Below are positions 11,207 through 24,177 of a DNA stretch of 64,000 nucleotides, piece after piece. Location of the stretch: contig JASBNA010000001.1 in the NCBI GenBank assembly GCA_038087015.1, forward strand, positions 310,001-374,000. The letters run 5' to 3'. The position numbers and the translations under genes are program-made. Below the pieces are notes generated by a model that worked only from the letters and a program-made list of their open reading frames with translations, did no database searches and was not told where the DNA came from. The stretch is from Cerrena zonata. Lineage: Eukaryota; Basidiomycota; Agaricomycetes; Polyporales; Cerrenaceae. How positions within the stretch are numbered: position 1 is the first letter of the stretch; every line of letters starts with the position of its first letter.

Positions 11207-11590
11207 GTATCACAAGAACTTACCGACCTCATAATCGATTACCTATGGAACGACCCTCGTACTCTCAAATATTGCTCTCTCGCTTGTAGTTCGTGGCTGG
11301 ATAGGTCGAGACATCACATTTTTAAGAAAACTAAGGTATCCTTTGGAGGTTCCCCCACGAGACTTAGTTTCTTCGAATTCCGCAATCATATGCAGTGTCC
11401 TCCGCCGTCGGTTTCCGCCCACCAATCCTTTGTCTACTACATCCGTGACCTACATCTGTTTCCTTCAGGGAAAGAGCCAGAGTCCGATTATTGTATTGAC
11501 ATCCAAACTCTTGTTTCTATCCTTCAGAAGCTTCCATTATTACAGAATGTATGTATCAACAATATATCGATGTTATCTCGTAGACTTTAG
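11207..11590 (+). pseudogene. F-box protein remnant
   Basis: In one plus-strand frame the text QELTDLIIDYL, then DPRTLKYCSLACSSWLDRSRHHIFKK, matches the start of basidiomycete F-box proteins: the F-box helix followed by the conserved CSL-x-C-x-SWL-x-RSRHHLF stretch. The frame then continues with SDYCIDIQTLVSILQKLPLL and stops at 11588-11590. No in-frame ATG precedes it: a TAA sits at 11204-11206, directly before the domain. The protein stops after about 125 codons, whereas intact members run to 400-650 residues. It therefore looks like a truncated or decayed copy. A missing upstream exon joined at the TTAAG before 11207 is possible but would not repair the early stop. Confidence 0.6.
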
Positions 11591-11716
11591 CTGTAATATA
11601 TGGGGTTGCTGCTGCGAACGACTTTATGTCAATTGTAATTGTATGAATACATGAGAAGGCGCTATTCTACAAGTTTAATCATGATTTGATTCGTGTCTAT
11701 TATACACGGACAGCAT

Positions 11717-14205
11717 TTATTCGTCTTTCTGGTTGTTGTCTCGCTTCGATTCGCGAGACTCACGGCTTGGAGGATTTGGGGTACGATTAGAAGGATCGAG
11801 ACCAAGGATCTCGTCGGCTTCTGGTGTACCCGCAAGAGGTACATCCTTACGCAAAGATACTGCAACTGGAGATACACCCTCGTTATAGGCAAGGGCGAAA
11901 ACGACGTCCATATCTATAGTTGTTAAAATGCCCCAATGAGTCTGGTAAAAGATGGTGGGGACAGATCTTGACTTTACCTTCGAGGGAACGACCGGCGGTT
12001 TCGGGAAAGAAGAAATAAACGATAGGTATAATGAATGCGTTCAATGCCGCAAATACTACATTGTAATCAGTCACGACACATCGTACTATTTCGATGCAAG
12101 AGAAGTTTACTCACCAATGTAAGTGCCCCAACTAATATTGTTAAAGGATGGACCGGTCACCATTACCACCATGAAGTTAAAAATCCAGTTCGAAGCAGTA
12201 CTAAACGCATTAGCAGGAGCTCGAATTCGAAGACCAACAATTTCAGCAGGCTGTCATTTACCCAAGTTATTGCAAGTTGATGAGCAGAGTCAAGCAAATA
12301 CTCACGTAAAGCCATGTCATTCCAAGCCATCCAACAGCGAAGAAGGAATTGAAAACGAAAAGCAATACGGCAGAAATTATTTGTGCAGGTGAGTTATCAA
12401 TACTTCCAAGGATTGCAAGTAATATCATAGTCCCGCATTGTCCAACAGCACCGAAAAGCATCAGTTTGCGACGACCAACACGGTCGATAAGAGCAATAGC
12501 GATCAAACTGGCTAGGAAATATTCCGTTCCGTTGCAAGCAGCAATGATACGTGACTTGACGTCGTCGATGCCCAAACGTTCGAATAATATCGTCTGTATA
12601 GATGGTGATTAGAATGACTCTGAAAGACTGATTTGGGGAAACATACGGCATAGCTAGAAATAAGTGTCAGCATTCAAGATTATTTCGGAGGGCGAAGAGA
12701 CATACTAGGTAATAATGTTAATACCTGTGATCTGCTGGAAACACTGGTTCACAACTCCAAGGAATGCACGTCGGAAGTTTTGGGACCGGCCACCAGTAAA
12801 GATCTCGCGGATGGGCGAACGTTCACCAGGGAGATGTGCTTCGGCATTGACAGCTTCACGAATACCCAAGTAGGTTTGACGAACTGAAGGTGCATCGTGA
12901 GACTCGCCCTCTAAAGCCGCGATAACAGCCAGTGCTTCCACATTTCTCCCTTCTTTCGCGAGCCTAGTGACAAACCGTCAACACATGAGAAAGGATCATG
13001 ATCCACATACTTACCATCTAGGAGACTCAGGAAGCTGTATACATTGTATCATCAGTAAACAGTGATGAAGCAGAAAGAGTTAGACTCACAAAGAAGATCC
13101 CGCCAATCATCATCACGGCGAAGACAATTTGTAAAGCAATAGGAACTCTCCATTGTACTGAAGATCCTGTTGCCCAGAAGCTAGAGAAAACGATGAGCCT
13201 TGCTCCGATAACACCATTGTATCTACCTACCATGCGAAGTCAATCCACTACCAATACGCAAATCAGCAACGCAGCGCCGACATGACTCGGAGGTTCTCAA
13301 CTCACATATCTATCAGGACGTTCACCATGAGATATCTTCCAAGGTCTAACAATTGATGAACTTACGATATCATGATACCGAAGGTAATAAGACTTCCTTC
13401 GATCATAATGAAACTACCTCTCTTTGATGCCGGAGAGCATTCAGCGTGGTAAGACGGCACAGTTGAGGTCTGAAAATAGTAGTGATGAGAATATCTATCA
13501 AAGGGAGACTCCGATTTCTGATACCGACATTCAAACCATTCCCCAGTCCTGTGACAATACGAGCGACGACCATTTGTGCATAGCTAAATGATGTAGCTTG
13601 TAAAATTGCGCCAATGATCATTATAACTCCGCCGAGGACTATCGTTTTGCGTCTTCCTAATCTGTCTCCAACCCAGAGGTTTGACAAGGCACCGATTAAG
13701 CAACCAATTTCCTACGGAATGAATTGACATCAACTTGAAGTCCGACTCGGAATCAATGATTGAATGGGGACCTACATAAATAGCTACAATGAAACTTTGA
13801 AGTGTTGCATGATTTGAAGGTTGGTCCGGATCCACAACTACTTGCGGGAAAACCTTCTCGAACTTCGAGAATAATATGTCAGAGTTAAATGAATACGAAG
13901 AATCATTCGAACTGTTGTACCTGTTTCGCTGTTAGCAGTGCAGACATAACACCTTGGTCGTATCTAGATCATGTTAACTCTTGTGGCAATAAACGGATTC
14001 CCAAGATATTTGCTTACCCGAACAGAGTAAACCCCGTCCCTGCAACAAATGCCAGGGCAGCCGTAAGTTTGCGACCAGAAAGCAGGGGTGCAGCGTTGCG
14101 AATCCGTTCATCATACTCAGGCCCAAAGATGTCATCAGATTCATTTCTCCTCTTCTCTTCTTCGCCAGAATAACTGCGGCCGGCACTGCGAACAGAGGAG
14201 GCCAT
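11717..14205 (-). CDS. MFS sugar porter (hexose/disaccharide transporter family)
   Basis: Proton-coupled sugar transporter of the plasma membrane, 12 membrane segments predicted, spread over many exons with introns near 50-70 nt. It starts MASSVRSAGRSYSGEEEKRR (ATG at 14203-14205) and ends NNQKDE before a TAA at 11717-11719. Family signatures appear in order: GYDQGVMSALL at the end of TM1, GDRLGRRKT in the TM2-3 loop, ARIVTGLGNG in TM4, the central loop ELPESPRWLA, QQITGINIIT in TM7, IDRVGRRKLMLFG in the TM8-9 loop, and PETAGRSLE after TM12. These are the sugar-porter PROSITE-type motifs. The hydrophilic tail with repeated Ser-Arg-Glu is typical of fungal members. Which sugar is moved cannot be decided from sequence. 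I saw no frame break in the exons I could join. Confidence 0.9.
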
Positions 14206-15634
14206 ATTATGGTATCAGTCTGATGAAGAGGAATTGGGCATAGAAGATGCCATTGTGTGCGAGATTTATATGCACAGAAGCCGCTGAAAGTGCTCCAAAG
14301 TGATCCCTGTAATTTTTAGACATGGTATCGGTTGTACCTATTCTACATTCTCGCGAGCGCGTCGAAGTGGGGCACCACTTTGCCGTCTGTCGGAGAAGTT
14401 CGCTATCACGGGGTACCAGCGTGTCCAAGAATACGAGTCTCGTGATGGAAGCGAACGTAAAGAATACTGTGGGTAGAAAGCCGTTTTCATATTTTGAATG
14501 AATGAACTAGACAGACCGAATGTAATGGCAGTCCGGTTCCCCGTGCAGAAGATGGTGGTTTGCTCGAACTGAATGAGGAACTTGCACAGGAGCATGGACA
14601 AATCGGGACGCTCGGGCTGAACCGATCATGATCGCATCCACGTGGCTTTATCCGCTCCCAAGTGGTTTCCCTCGCCGGCTGAAGCGAAACACCTTGGTTT
14701 CTATCCACCCTTATTTCCTCAGGATAATCATCTCATGCAACGTCCTCCATATTCATGACAGCATCACAAGGAAACTTGAATTCATTGGGATAACTGGATA
14801 CACGGGAACGTGTATCCTCGTGACAGCGCTGGACACCAGCAGACTCGGACATACATCCCGGTACAGGGTCCCTGGAATTCGTGTTCTTCACCAAAATCGT
14901 GCCGAGGCGTATACTTACCAAAGGATCTATCGATTTCACTTGGTCCACGTTGTGATAACAGTAACCTAGCAAAGTCACACAGGGCCATCTCTATGACTTA
15001 TGTACTGCGATTGTTAACTCGGATTAGCACGCATATCCTAGGATCTATGGAGTCGTGGCAAAATCCTGCTACGTTTTCGAACAATCAGGGCTGTATCTCA
15101 GTAGCTGAGCAACCTTTTTCTCTCGTAATAATTGTGGGAGATGTTAGTGAACTGCTCTTACGCCTCGTTTCCTTGTTCTACCCTTGTGCTAGGTCCAAGC
15201 TATCTCTTTGTGTTGGGTATCCATTCGTCCTCGGCGCTAGGCAGTTGTCATTCCATGGTTCTCGGAGGGCTAGACAATTGCCTGCCCTAGTGAAATGACA
15301 GATCTCCTTCATTGTAAACGGAAGTATTGACCCGCGCTTCGGCACTCTCTGTTGTATTAGGTTCACTCTAAGGACCCTAGATGCTGCGCATCCCTCCCTC
15401 GGCGTGTACTCCTCATTGTTACTCTTCCACTACAAAGCTGCCTCTTGGGAAGTAGTGATAAAAAAAAACACCTCCTGTTACCGTCCAATTACCACCTTTG
15501 TCGCTGCAGTATCCTACCCCTATCGCGATAGAATTAGCGTTCTCAAAGAAACTGAATATCATGATTGATAACCAGACTCTACCCGAATACGCGTCTGAAG
15601 CGTTACTGTAAGCGTTACTTGGTCTTCTTCGGCT
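14206..15634. other. Intergenic, divergent promoter region, no gene recognised
   Basis: About 1.4 kb between the divergently transcribed sugar porter (minus) and the first CCCH gene (plus). Open frames of 60-160 codons occur on both strands but none shows a domain or sensible splicing. It probably carries both promoters; the TATA box of the sugar porter is listed separately. Confidence 0.45.
14264..14270 (-). promoter_or_regulatory. TATA box of the sugar porter gene
   Basis: TATAAAT on the minus strand, about 59 nt upstream of the ATG at 14205, a normal spacing for a short fungal 5' UTR. Confidence 0.45.
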
Positions 15635-17484
15635 ATGCTTGACACCGTACACAGCGAAAAGTGCCTGAAGACTATACAGAGTAAGTCCAGATAGCTATGA
15701 GCATGGCGATGAAAGCTGATGGTACCCTCAGGTGAAATAACCAACCTGACATTGAATTTGAATGAAGATCAAAGCCGCCGGATACGAGAACTTGAGTCCG
15801 ATTTACGACAAACCAAAGCTGTCGTAGAATATTTTCAGACGAAGTTAGACAGTGCCAGAAATGAACATGCGAAAGAAAAGGCAGTTCTGATGGAAGAGAT
15901 CACCAAAGGAAAGGAGCAACAGGTTCAGGAGCTCCAGATGATCAAGGTATCTGTTCTCGCGCATCACTTCTTTGTCATTCTCCACTCACAGACGTATTGG
16001 TTTTAGTCCTTGGAACGTCAAGTGTTTTGTTTGATTGATGGGGATGGAACCATCTTCTCATTGTCTCAAGTTGCTAAGGGCCAGACGGGTGGTCGTGAAT
16101 GTGCTGCCAAGCTGACGGAGTCTATTCGAAAGCAGCTCAACACTGATCCCTTCCATCTTTATGTCTGGGTCTTCATAAATAAAGGTGGCTTCCTTGAAAC
16201 ATTGAGAAAATGCGGCAAGGAGGATGCCCGACGGAACTTTGACGACTTCATCAGAGGTTTCAATCAAGCCGCAGATAGGTTCCTTATGGTCGATGTCGGG
16301 AGTGGTAAAGAAGCCGTGGATGCTAAAATTAAAGGTGAGATCTTCCAGCTATCCTCGGAAGAAGCGTCATGAATGTCACTCTTTGTAGCGTACCTAGAGG
16401 ATGAAGCAAAGTGTCTACAAACTATCAAGATTGTATTCGGAGGTAAGGGTTGTTCAGAACGGAACAGTGGACGTCAACTCACCTCAGATGACGAAATAGG
16501 ATGTCACGATAATGGTTACTTGACAACTTTGAGATCACTTATCACCGCAGGACACGCTAGCAAACTCGTTCTTCTTCAGGGTTATAATGAAATGGCCGCT
16601 GGGTTTCGCACAATCGATCTACCCTGTTTGAGGGTCGATGACCTATTTGAACCAGAAAAATTATGTCCTAGTCAATCCGGTTCCCCCGTACTCTCCGCAG
16701 CGGTCGCCTCCACTCCGGCCGGGATAGTCAAAGAGAGACTTCGATCCAACAGCGCAACTTTCACCTCGCTTCCGGCTAGTGGGGCGCCGGTGAACCAACG
16801 AATACCGTTACATCCAACTCAATCAGGTTCTACGGGTCTTGTTTGGCGCAAGTGAGTAACTTACTCTTTGATGGAATACACCTCCTCTAACTAGAACATG
16901 TTAGCACCGTTGCTTCTCCCCAATCGCCCCGATCTCGCCATATCGATCCCAACAAGGTGAGTAGCGATGGTTGACATAGCACCGGCCAAGTTCATTGCTG
17001 AGAACTCTGCGATTAGCCCCTCTCTAAACGTAAGTGGTATTGGAAAACAGCATTGCAGTGCATTGACAAAATCTTCAGAGGATCCCCCTCCTTGCAACAT
17101 TTTCTACCTGACGAAGGGGTGCAAATTCGGAAGCGCTTGTGCCTTTGCCCATGATTATCTTTTGACGGCTGAACACATCGAGTCGATGCAAGAGAGTGCC
17201 AAGAAGTCACCTTGCGCAGCCATGATAAGAGGTGAGTCGTCATGCAAGAAGCAGCAGTTGCGGCGTAGAAGCTGACATTTGGACATTTGTACAGGGGAAA
17301 GTTGCCCTTACGGAGACTCGTGCTGTTATGGGCACAAGTGTCCCTTCGGATCTAAATGTCACTTTAATAAGATGGGCATATGCAAGTTTTCTCTAGGTGA
17401 GTTCCCGACAGCGCCAAGTTGCCGACTTTCACTGATGCAGGGTTAATGGAGTGGGAATGCACGCGGACTAGGACCCTTGTTTGA
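15635..17484 (+). CDS. Tandem CCCH zinc-finger protein, copy 1
   Basis: Starts MLDTVHSEKCLKTIQ (ATG 15635) and joins through about eight introns. After a coiled-coil start (RRIRELESDLRQTKAVVEYF) comes the basidiomycete domain usually found before these fingers (Pfam DUF7923 as I recall): LERQVFCLIDGDGTIF, then GQTGGRECAAKLTESI, FLMVDVGSGKEAVDAKIK, GGCHDNGYLTTLRSL and LVLLQGYNEMA. Then come two perfect C-x8-C-x5-C-x3-H fingers (CNIFYLTKGCKFGSACAFAH and CAAMIRGESCPYGDSCCYGH) and a third Cys cluster C-x5-C-x7-C. CCCH fingers usually bind RNA, so a role in mRNA handling is plausible but inferred. The last exon is uncertain: with an intron after CKFSL it ends at 17484; without, the frame stops near 17446. 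A paralogue follows directly. Confidence 0.8.
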
Positions 17485-18055
17485 TTGATGCCCCGCGGCG
17501 ATCCTCCGTTGTGGTATCCGAATCTACTGCGTCTATTTTTGTACTTATAGTTTATGTCACAGAGGAATGTGAACTAGTATGCTATGTCTAGCGGCAGTGT
17601 CGGGTGGTTATGCTCAGGGATAAGAGGGCTTCGTGGCGTTAGAACTGAACAGGGCATGACGAGGACAGAGAGAGGATCAGTCTTCGTAGATGCCGTGGAT
17701 AGCACCGATTGGGTAGTTAACCCCCGAATGCCTAGTTTAGGCGCATAAAACGCGACTCAACCGCCGGCTCCCATATGTCAATCTGGGACGGACAGCAACA
17801 AATCTCGTGTCTTTTGAGTTTCGCCATACAGTTCGTGGGATTAGAAGCTGACTGAGTTTGTTCAGATTTCCATAACGTGCCTATCTGGACCAGAAGCGTT
17901 TCGGGGAATCTAGCCAACTTCACCGCCGCAGTCTGACTGGCAGCAAGAATCATGTTGGTCCTCGGCGGTTATATATATTCCATTCTTCAATCCTCTTTCT
18001 CCCCACTTTCACTATCATCCTTGGTTTTCTCTTTTTCTCCTTTCTTTTACCAATA
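17485..18055. other. Intergenic with promoter of CCCH copy 2
   Basis: About 570 nt. No gene seen. The last 80 nt are strongly pyrimidine-rich (CT-rich leader) between a TATA box and the next ATG, a common core-promoter layout in basidiomycetes. Confidence 0.45.
17970..17978 (+). promoter_or_regulatory. TATA box of CCCH copy 2
   Basis: TATATATAT, 78 nt upstream of the ATG at 18056, followed by a CT-rich leader. Confidence 0.5.
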
Positions 18056-19920
18056 ATGACCTCGACGACGACTGCGGCGGGGGAAGTTAATAAACAGCTC
18101 TGGTGAGTCATCCCCCACCGTCGTGTTTCGGAGATAGACTCGCTTAACAATTTCATTATGGCCATAAGGGACGACGCTCTTACGCGGCTCCTAGGTACGT
18201 CCGGTACTTGTGTGTATGATGCAACACCCTTTCGACACACCGTGGCGCGCCTTTCCTCAGACTTGTCCACTGTCACTCTGAAACGCAATGCCGACCTAGA
18301 AACCCGAGTCAACGAGCTTGAACTTGAGCTCTCCGTATGGAAGCAAGCACACTCGAACATGGTCGAGATGGTGGACCGCGATAAAAAGGCCCACAACGTA
18401 CAGGTGGCCACTCTTAACAGACAACTATCGTCTTTGGATGCAATCAAAGTAGGCCCACACTTTGCCGCCCACCGCCCCAAATCATTGCTTATGTTTCGAA
18501 CCCCAGAATCCCTTCATTTTGTGTGCCATTGACGGCAACACCAACATTTTTAATCAGACACTTTGGAACCAAGGCCAGCAAGGCGGTCGACTCGCAGCTC
18601 AATTGCTCACCAAGGGGATTGCCGAGTACCTCTCCCAGGAAGAGGTCCAGGTATTCGGCCGTCTATCATTTTGGATCACCATATTTGTGGATCGTGAACG
18701 CCTCCTGGCTACATTAATCGGGAGCAACATTTGTACTTCTGAACAGTTCAAAGCATTCTTCACTGGCTTCACTGAAGCCTCGACCCGTTTTCTTGTGGTG
18801 GACGCCGGAACTGGACAATCTTCTGTTGATGCGAAACTCCAAGGCAAGTCACTCACGGTCGCGGTGTCAATTGTATTTTAAGGATTCTTTCCTTTATGCA
18901 GAATATATTGAGACATATGCAAGGTTCCCTCAGACTCTTCGGCTCATTCTCGGAGGTACGACCTGCTTCCATATAATAATTCATAATCGCTATATTCATA
19001 CCGATCCTAGGCGGTTACGACTCCGGATACTTGGGCACCTATAGCTCCTTGAACAGAGAAGAGCTTCTGGGAAAACTGGCTCTCTTGAGAGGACCAGTAG
19101 ACCCCACCGACGATGTCCAAGGCTTGGCCATACCATCCATTTCCGTCGAAGAATTATTCGAATTGCATAAATTACCTGGCGTCGACAGTAAGCGGCCTGG
19201 ACCAATTTCATTGCCGACGACCGGGCTAGGCAGCATCACCACTAATGGAGGCTTGATCAGTCCCCAATCCGAATCACACTTCTCTCGGACTTCCGAGCCT
19301 TCAAGACAAGTAGGGCCAGGGAAGCTCATCGATCCGACCAAGGTATGCATCGTCCCGCTACAGAATGAATTAAAAAAACTTACAATTCCGTTCAATAGCC
19401 CCTTCATAAACGTCAGTATTCGCTTTATCGTGTGATGAATGATGCCAACCCTCGCACATAGAATCGCCTCCTCCGTGCAATGAACATTACCTTATGACAT
19501 GTTCCAAAGGGGTACGTCTAGCATCATTACGTTCCGGCATATCAACTGACGTCCCATATACTGCAGTCGTCGTGCAAGTACTCACACGAGTGGAATCTAA
19601 CTGCTGAGCAATTGGATACCTTAAGTAAGAATGCGAAGAAAGCTCCTTGTAATTATCTCAAAAATGGTGACCCTATTTCCCTTTTATCTCCGCGAGAAAA
19701 ATCTCTAATCATGATGACCTGCCAGGCTTGCCGTGCCCCTATGGAAGCAAGTGTTGCTGGGGTCATGTCTGTCCCAGTGGTTCTAGATGCTTCCATCTTA
19801 GCAAGGGCAAGTGTTGGTTTAAAGGCGGTAGGTGTTAGCATAATTACATCCCGAGTGTTTATTAACGGTTTTACAGCGAGCATGCACCCACCTGTTTCCC
19901 CCGATGGTTCCACTCCCTAG
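18056..19920 (+). CDS. Tandem CCCH zinc-finger protein, copy 2
   Basis: Paralogue of the preceding gene, same strand and same domain order. It starts MTSTTTAAGEVNKQLW and has a coiled-coil segment (ETRVNELELELSVWKQAHSN), then the same pre-finger domain: FILCAIDGNTNIF, FLVVDAGTGQSSVDAKLQ, GGYDSGYLGTYSSL. The fingers are C-x7-C-x5-C-x3-H (CNEHYLMTCSKGSSCKYSH) and C-x8-C-x5-C-x3-H (CNYLKNGLPCPYGSKCCWGH), plus the third C-x5-C-x7-C cluster. A very short exon coding PLHK just before the first finger matches PLSK in copy 1, so intron positions are conserved; this supports tandem duplication rather than retroposition. The frame ends with TAG at 19918-19920. The segment 18194-18259 begins GTACGT, ends CAG and is a multiple of three, so it may be an intron or coding. 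Confidence 0.8.
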
Positions 19921-20439
19921 ATACCACCACGACCCAGTTTTAATCCCTACCATTTAACGATGTTGGCGACTTCCAGTCCTTTCCGAGCAACACTCTTTCC
20001 CTCCCGTTTCTTGCACCATATTGGATGAGGATCTTATTTTAACGTTTCCGTGCGCTCCATCTATACTTATGCCAGCCACTGTAGTAGCGGGCTCGATTCG
20101 CTTTTTAACATGTTGTGTACCACCAGGCCAGTATCTGTAACGTATGCTGATGATATTGCATCTATTTTTGTACCGAGAGCATATTATTGAAGAAGTCTTA
20201 CGACAGGGGAGACTGCGGCCTGGAGATCGCATCGGTGTTGACGCAAGGGGTATAGACGTGAACTACCCGCGATGCCATAGGGTGCACTACTGGGGCGCTT
20301 GACGGTAATTACGGTCTGATAGCTGGGTCTGCCTCGGCAGCGCGCGTATAGCACCCGTGAGAAATCGATCGATATATTGCAGACTGCCTCCAGACCGTAA
20401 TCAACCCCAGCCTGCATAACTCAACTTCCAACTATCACC
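19921..20439. other. Intergenic, 3' region and RDI1 promoter
   Basis: About 520 nt, no gene recognised. A TA-rich GATATATTG near 20370-20380 could be a weak TATA box for the next gene. Confidence 0.4.
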
Positions 20440-21454
20440 ATGTCTGCTGTACGTTCCTCTGCAGAATGCCACAGCTACTTCCCCGTCTAATATTATCCAT
20501 ATAGCCTCACGAAGAAGATGACTTCGCGCCAAGCAACACCCCTGGTATATATCTTAAATGCTTCCGTTCCCGATTACACCGTGACATTCACTGACTGTAT
20601 GCGCTCTTCCATTCTTGCAGGTTACAAGGTTGGGGCGGCAAAAACTGTCGATGAATATGCAACCCTCGATGCCGAGGATGAGAGTTTGGCCCGTTGGAAA
20701 GCTAGCTTAGGTATCGTCCCAGGTGCATCGACCCCAGCATCTGGACCCCAAGTATGCACTTTGCTTTAGATCAGCATGGCAACAGCTTCTAAATGTATTG
20801 GAACCTTCCAGGTCTCGGTGCTAACTCTTGAGCTTGCTTCTCCTACCCTTCCTTCTGGCAAACATCTACGTATGGATGTTCAGAGTCCCGCCTCTCTCGA
20901 AGAAGTCAAGAAGAACCCATTTGTTATCAAAGAGGGTGTCGAATACAAGTGCGTCTACCTGTCTTCTAGGCATCTCTTCATTGCCTTACAAATTTCCAGT
21001 GTCCGAATCACATTCAAGGTTAACCACGGTATTTGCTCGGTCGGTGTTATAGTGCCCTTGCGCAGCTCCTTTGACACTAACCTTACTTACAGGGTGTCCG
21101 CTATATGCAGGTTGTGAAGCGTGCTGGTGTGAAAGGTGAGCGCTGACCTGATCACAAGACCCTCACCTATCTAACCCGCGGCTTTCAGTGGACAAGATGG
21201 AACAGATGCTGGGTTCTTACGGTGCCCACCCTAAAGGCGAGGCATACACGAAGAACTTTGACCCCGAGGAGTCACCATCTGGTATGCTTGCTCGATCTGG
21301 TACCTACCACGTTCGTAGCCGGGTTGTGGACGACGATGGCAAGGTATATGCTGGTGAGTTTTATACATGCCTCGTGTATCTTTTATCAATATCACTCACA
21401 TGGCTCTCCACAGATTGGGATTGGTCATTCAAGCTCGGTAAAGATTGGGCGTGA
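20440..21454 (+). CDS. RDI1: Rho GDP-dissociation inhibitor
   Basis: Cytosolic protein that extracts prenylated Rho/Cdc42/Rac GTPases from membranes and holds them GDP-bound. Eight exons (20440-20448, 20505-20544, 20621-20751, 20812-20948, 21000-21039, 21093-21135, 21189-21353, 21414-21454) join without a frame break to 201 residues, the usual RhoGDI length. Visible signatures are the N-terminal regulatory arm with YKVGAAKTVDEYATLDAEDE; the start of the immunoglobulin-like fold (VLTLELASPTL); IKEGVEYNVRITFKVNHGI; VRYMQVVKRAGVKVDKMEQM; GSYGAHP; the SGMLARSGTYHVRS turn; and the C-terminal DWDWSFKLGKDW that packs around the prenyl group. The first coding exon is only 9 nt. The assignment is secure from the continuous match along the fold. 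Confidence 0.95.
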
Positions 21455-21735
21455 TATGAAGTATGTGCCTTGCTCCTCGGGCTTGCTTCTTGTCTCGAAT
21501 CATTGGTCAACTGGCTTGTGTGCATTTAGTCTCTTTGGATGTATCGGATATCCCTAAACATATATATCATAAACACTATCACTGGAATAGAAATGAATCA
21601 AATGTATCTTCGCCGCTTTCCCCAAGCGAATGAGTACGAATTATGTTTTGTGAATTGTTCTAGAGCGCCAACCACTGTGTAATTGCTTTCTGGACAAATG
21701 TGACGCCGGCAACGTCCGACTCTTTCCTCTCAATC

Positions 21736-23156
<1,421 letters not shown>

Positions 23157-23271
23157 TATAATACAATTGTGATGTTGGAACGCCATAGGGTATTGATTTC
23201 AGTGGTAATATATCCACTTACTTCTTTCTCGCACATTCGTGTCTTCGACGTGTGTCGTATCGGAAAGCTTA

Positions 23272-23301
23272 CAGCTCTTTCGGAAAACCTTGTCACACGC
23301 C
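23272..23301 (+). repeat. Left terminal inverted repeat of the MITE
   Basis: Thirty bases, inverted copy at 23608-23637 with one A/G mismatch. Confidence 0.75.
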
Positions 23302-23607
23302 TTTTTTTTTTTGAAAGTCGCATTAGGCGCTTCGCTACCAGCGGGTACTCTAAAGGCCCAACTGACGACTTATGGTATATTTAGTGGGTTAGTGCATTGT
23401 TTACTGTACTATATCTGTGCATATATATTCAGTGATATCAGACATTCTTTTACAGTGCAAACCGAGCCCAACAGAGTGTTCAATTATGACTTCAGGCATT
23501 TAGTGCTTGTTAAGCGTGGGATATCAAAATCATCATGAGCTACTGCTTTTGGTAACAAGAAGGGCTTGAGCGCCCAATATTGATGCGTCCGTAAAAAAAA
23601 AAAATCA

Positions 23608-23637
23608 GGCGTGCGACAAGGTTTTCCGAAAGAGCTG
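23608..23637 (-). repeat. Right terminal inverted repeat of the MITE
   Basis: Inverted partner of 23272-23301; followed by the dinucleotide TA. Confidence 0.75.
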
Positions 23638-24177
23638 TAAAAGGGTATTTGAAGGTATTTTTTATTCAATTGGTATCTACGATACTCAAAAAATACACAC
23701 AAGTACCGTACAACACAGACAGGGGAGGGTAGAGAGAGAAGACCAGTGATAGAACAACCAGAAGTCACAAGTAAATATCAACTGCCAATGCGACGAGATC
23801 TGCTGAACCAATGGATAATGCGGAGAGGGAAGATTGGATTGACGGAAGGGAGCACCACCAGGAGGTTTTCCGGGTATGTAAGAAGATATGGAAATCCGAA
23901 TTAGGCGGATGAAGTGAAATGTAAGATCATGAGGGGATTCATTAACAATACACTAAAGTGAAAAGAGTAAGAGCACAACAACAGATCGAGTATAAACACA
24001 GAGAGATGATAGAGAGGAACGTGAGGATGCGTGAATGCGTGATACAGGAATCCAGTGTAACTATGGATGGCAATGCAAGAGGGCTTGCGATCGTAATGGT
24101 GTACCACTATAGTGGCGACGTGGTTGACATGTAGACTTTCATCTGAATGTGCGATGGAACTGCAACAAGGAAGAACC

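Larger units (their letters stand above)
23272..23637. mobile_element. Candidate MITE with 30-bp terminal inverted repeats and TA target-site duplication
   Basis: The left end (23272-23301) begins CAGCTCTTTCGGAAAACC and continues to CACGCC. The right end (23608-23637) is its reverse complement with one mismatch in 30 positions. Both ends run inward into an A/T homopolymer (11 T on the left, 12 A on the right). A TA dinucleotide flanks each end (23270-23271 and 23638-23639), the target-site duplication used by the Tc1/mariner/pogo superfamily. The 366-bp element has no coding capacity. It is a non-autonomous element that would need a transposase from elsewhere. It lies about 115 bp downstream of the COQ2 stop and may overlap its 3' UTR. 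Confidence 0.75.
23157..24177. other. Intergenic, contains a candidate MITE
   Basis: About 1 kb between the convergent COQ2 and Ytp1-like genes. The inverted-repeat element at 23272-23637 fills the first half. The second half has no recognisable feature. Confidence 0.5.
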
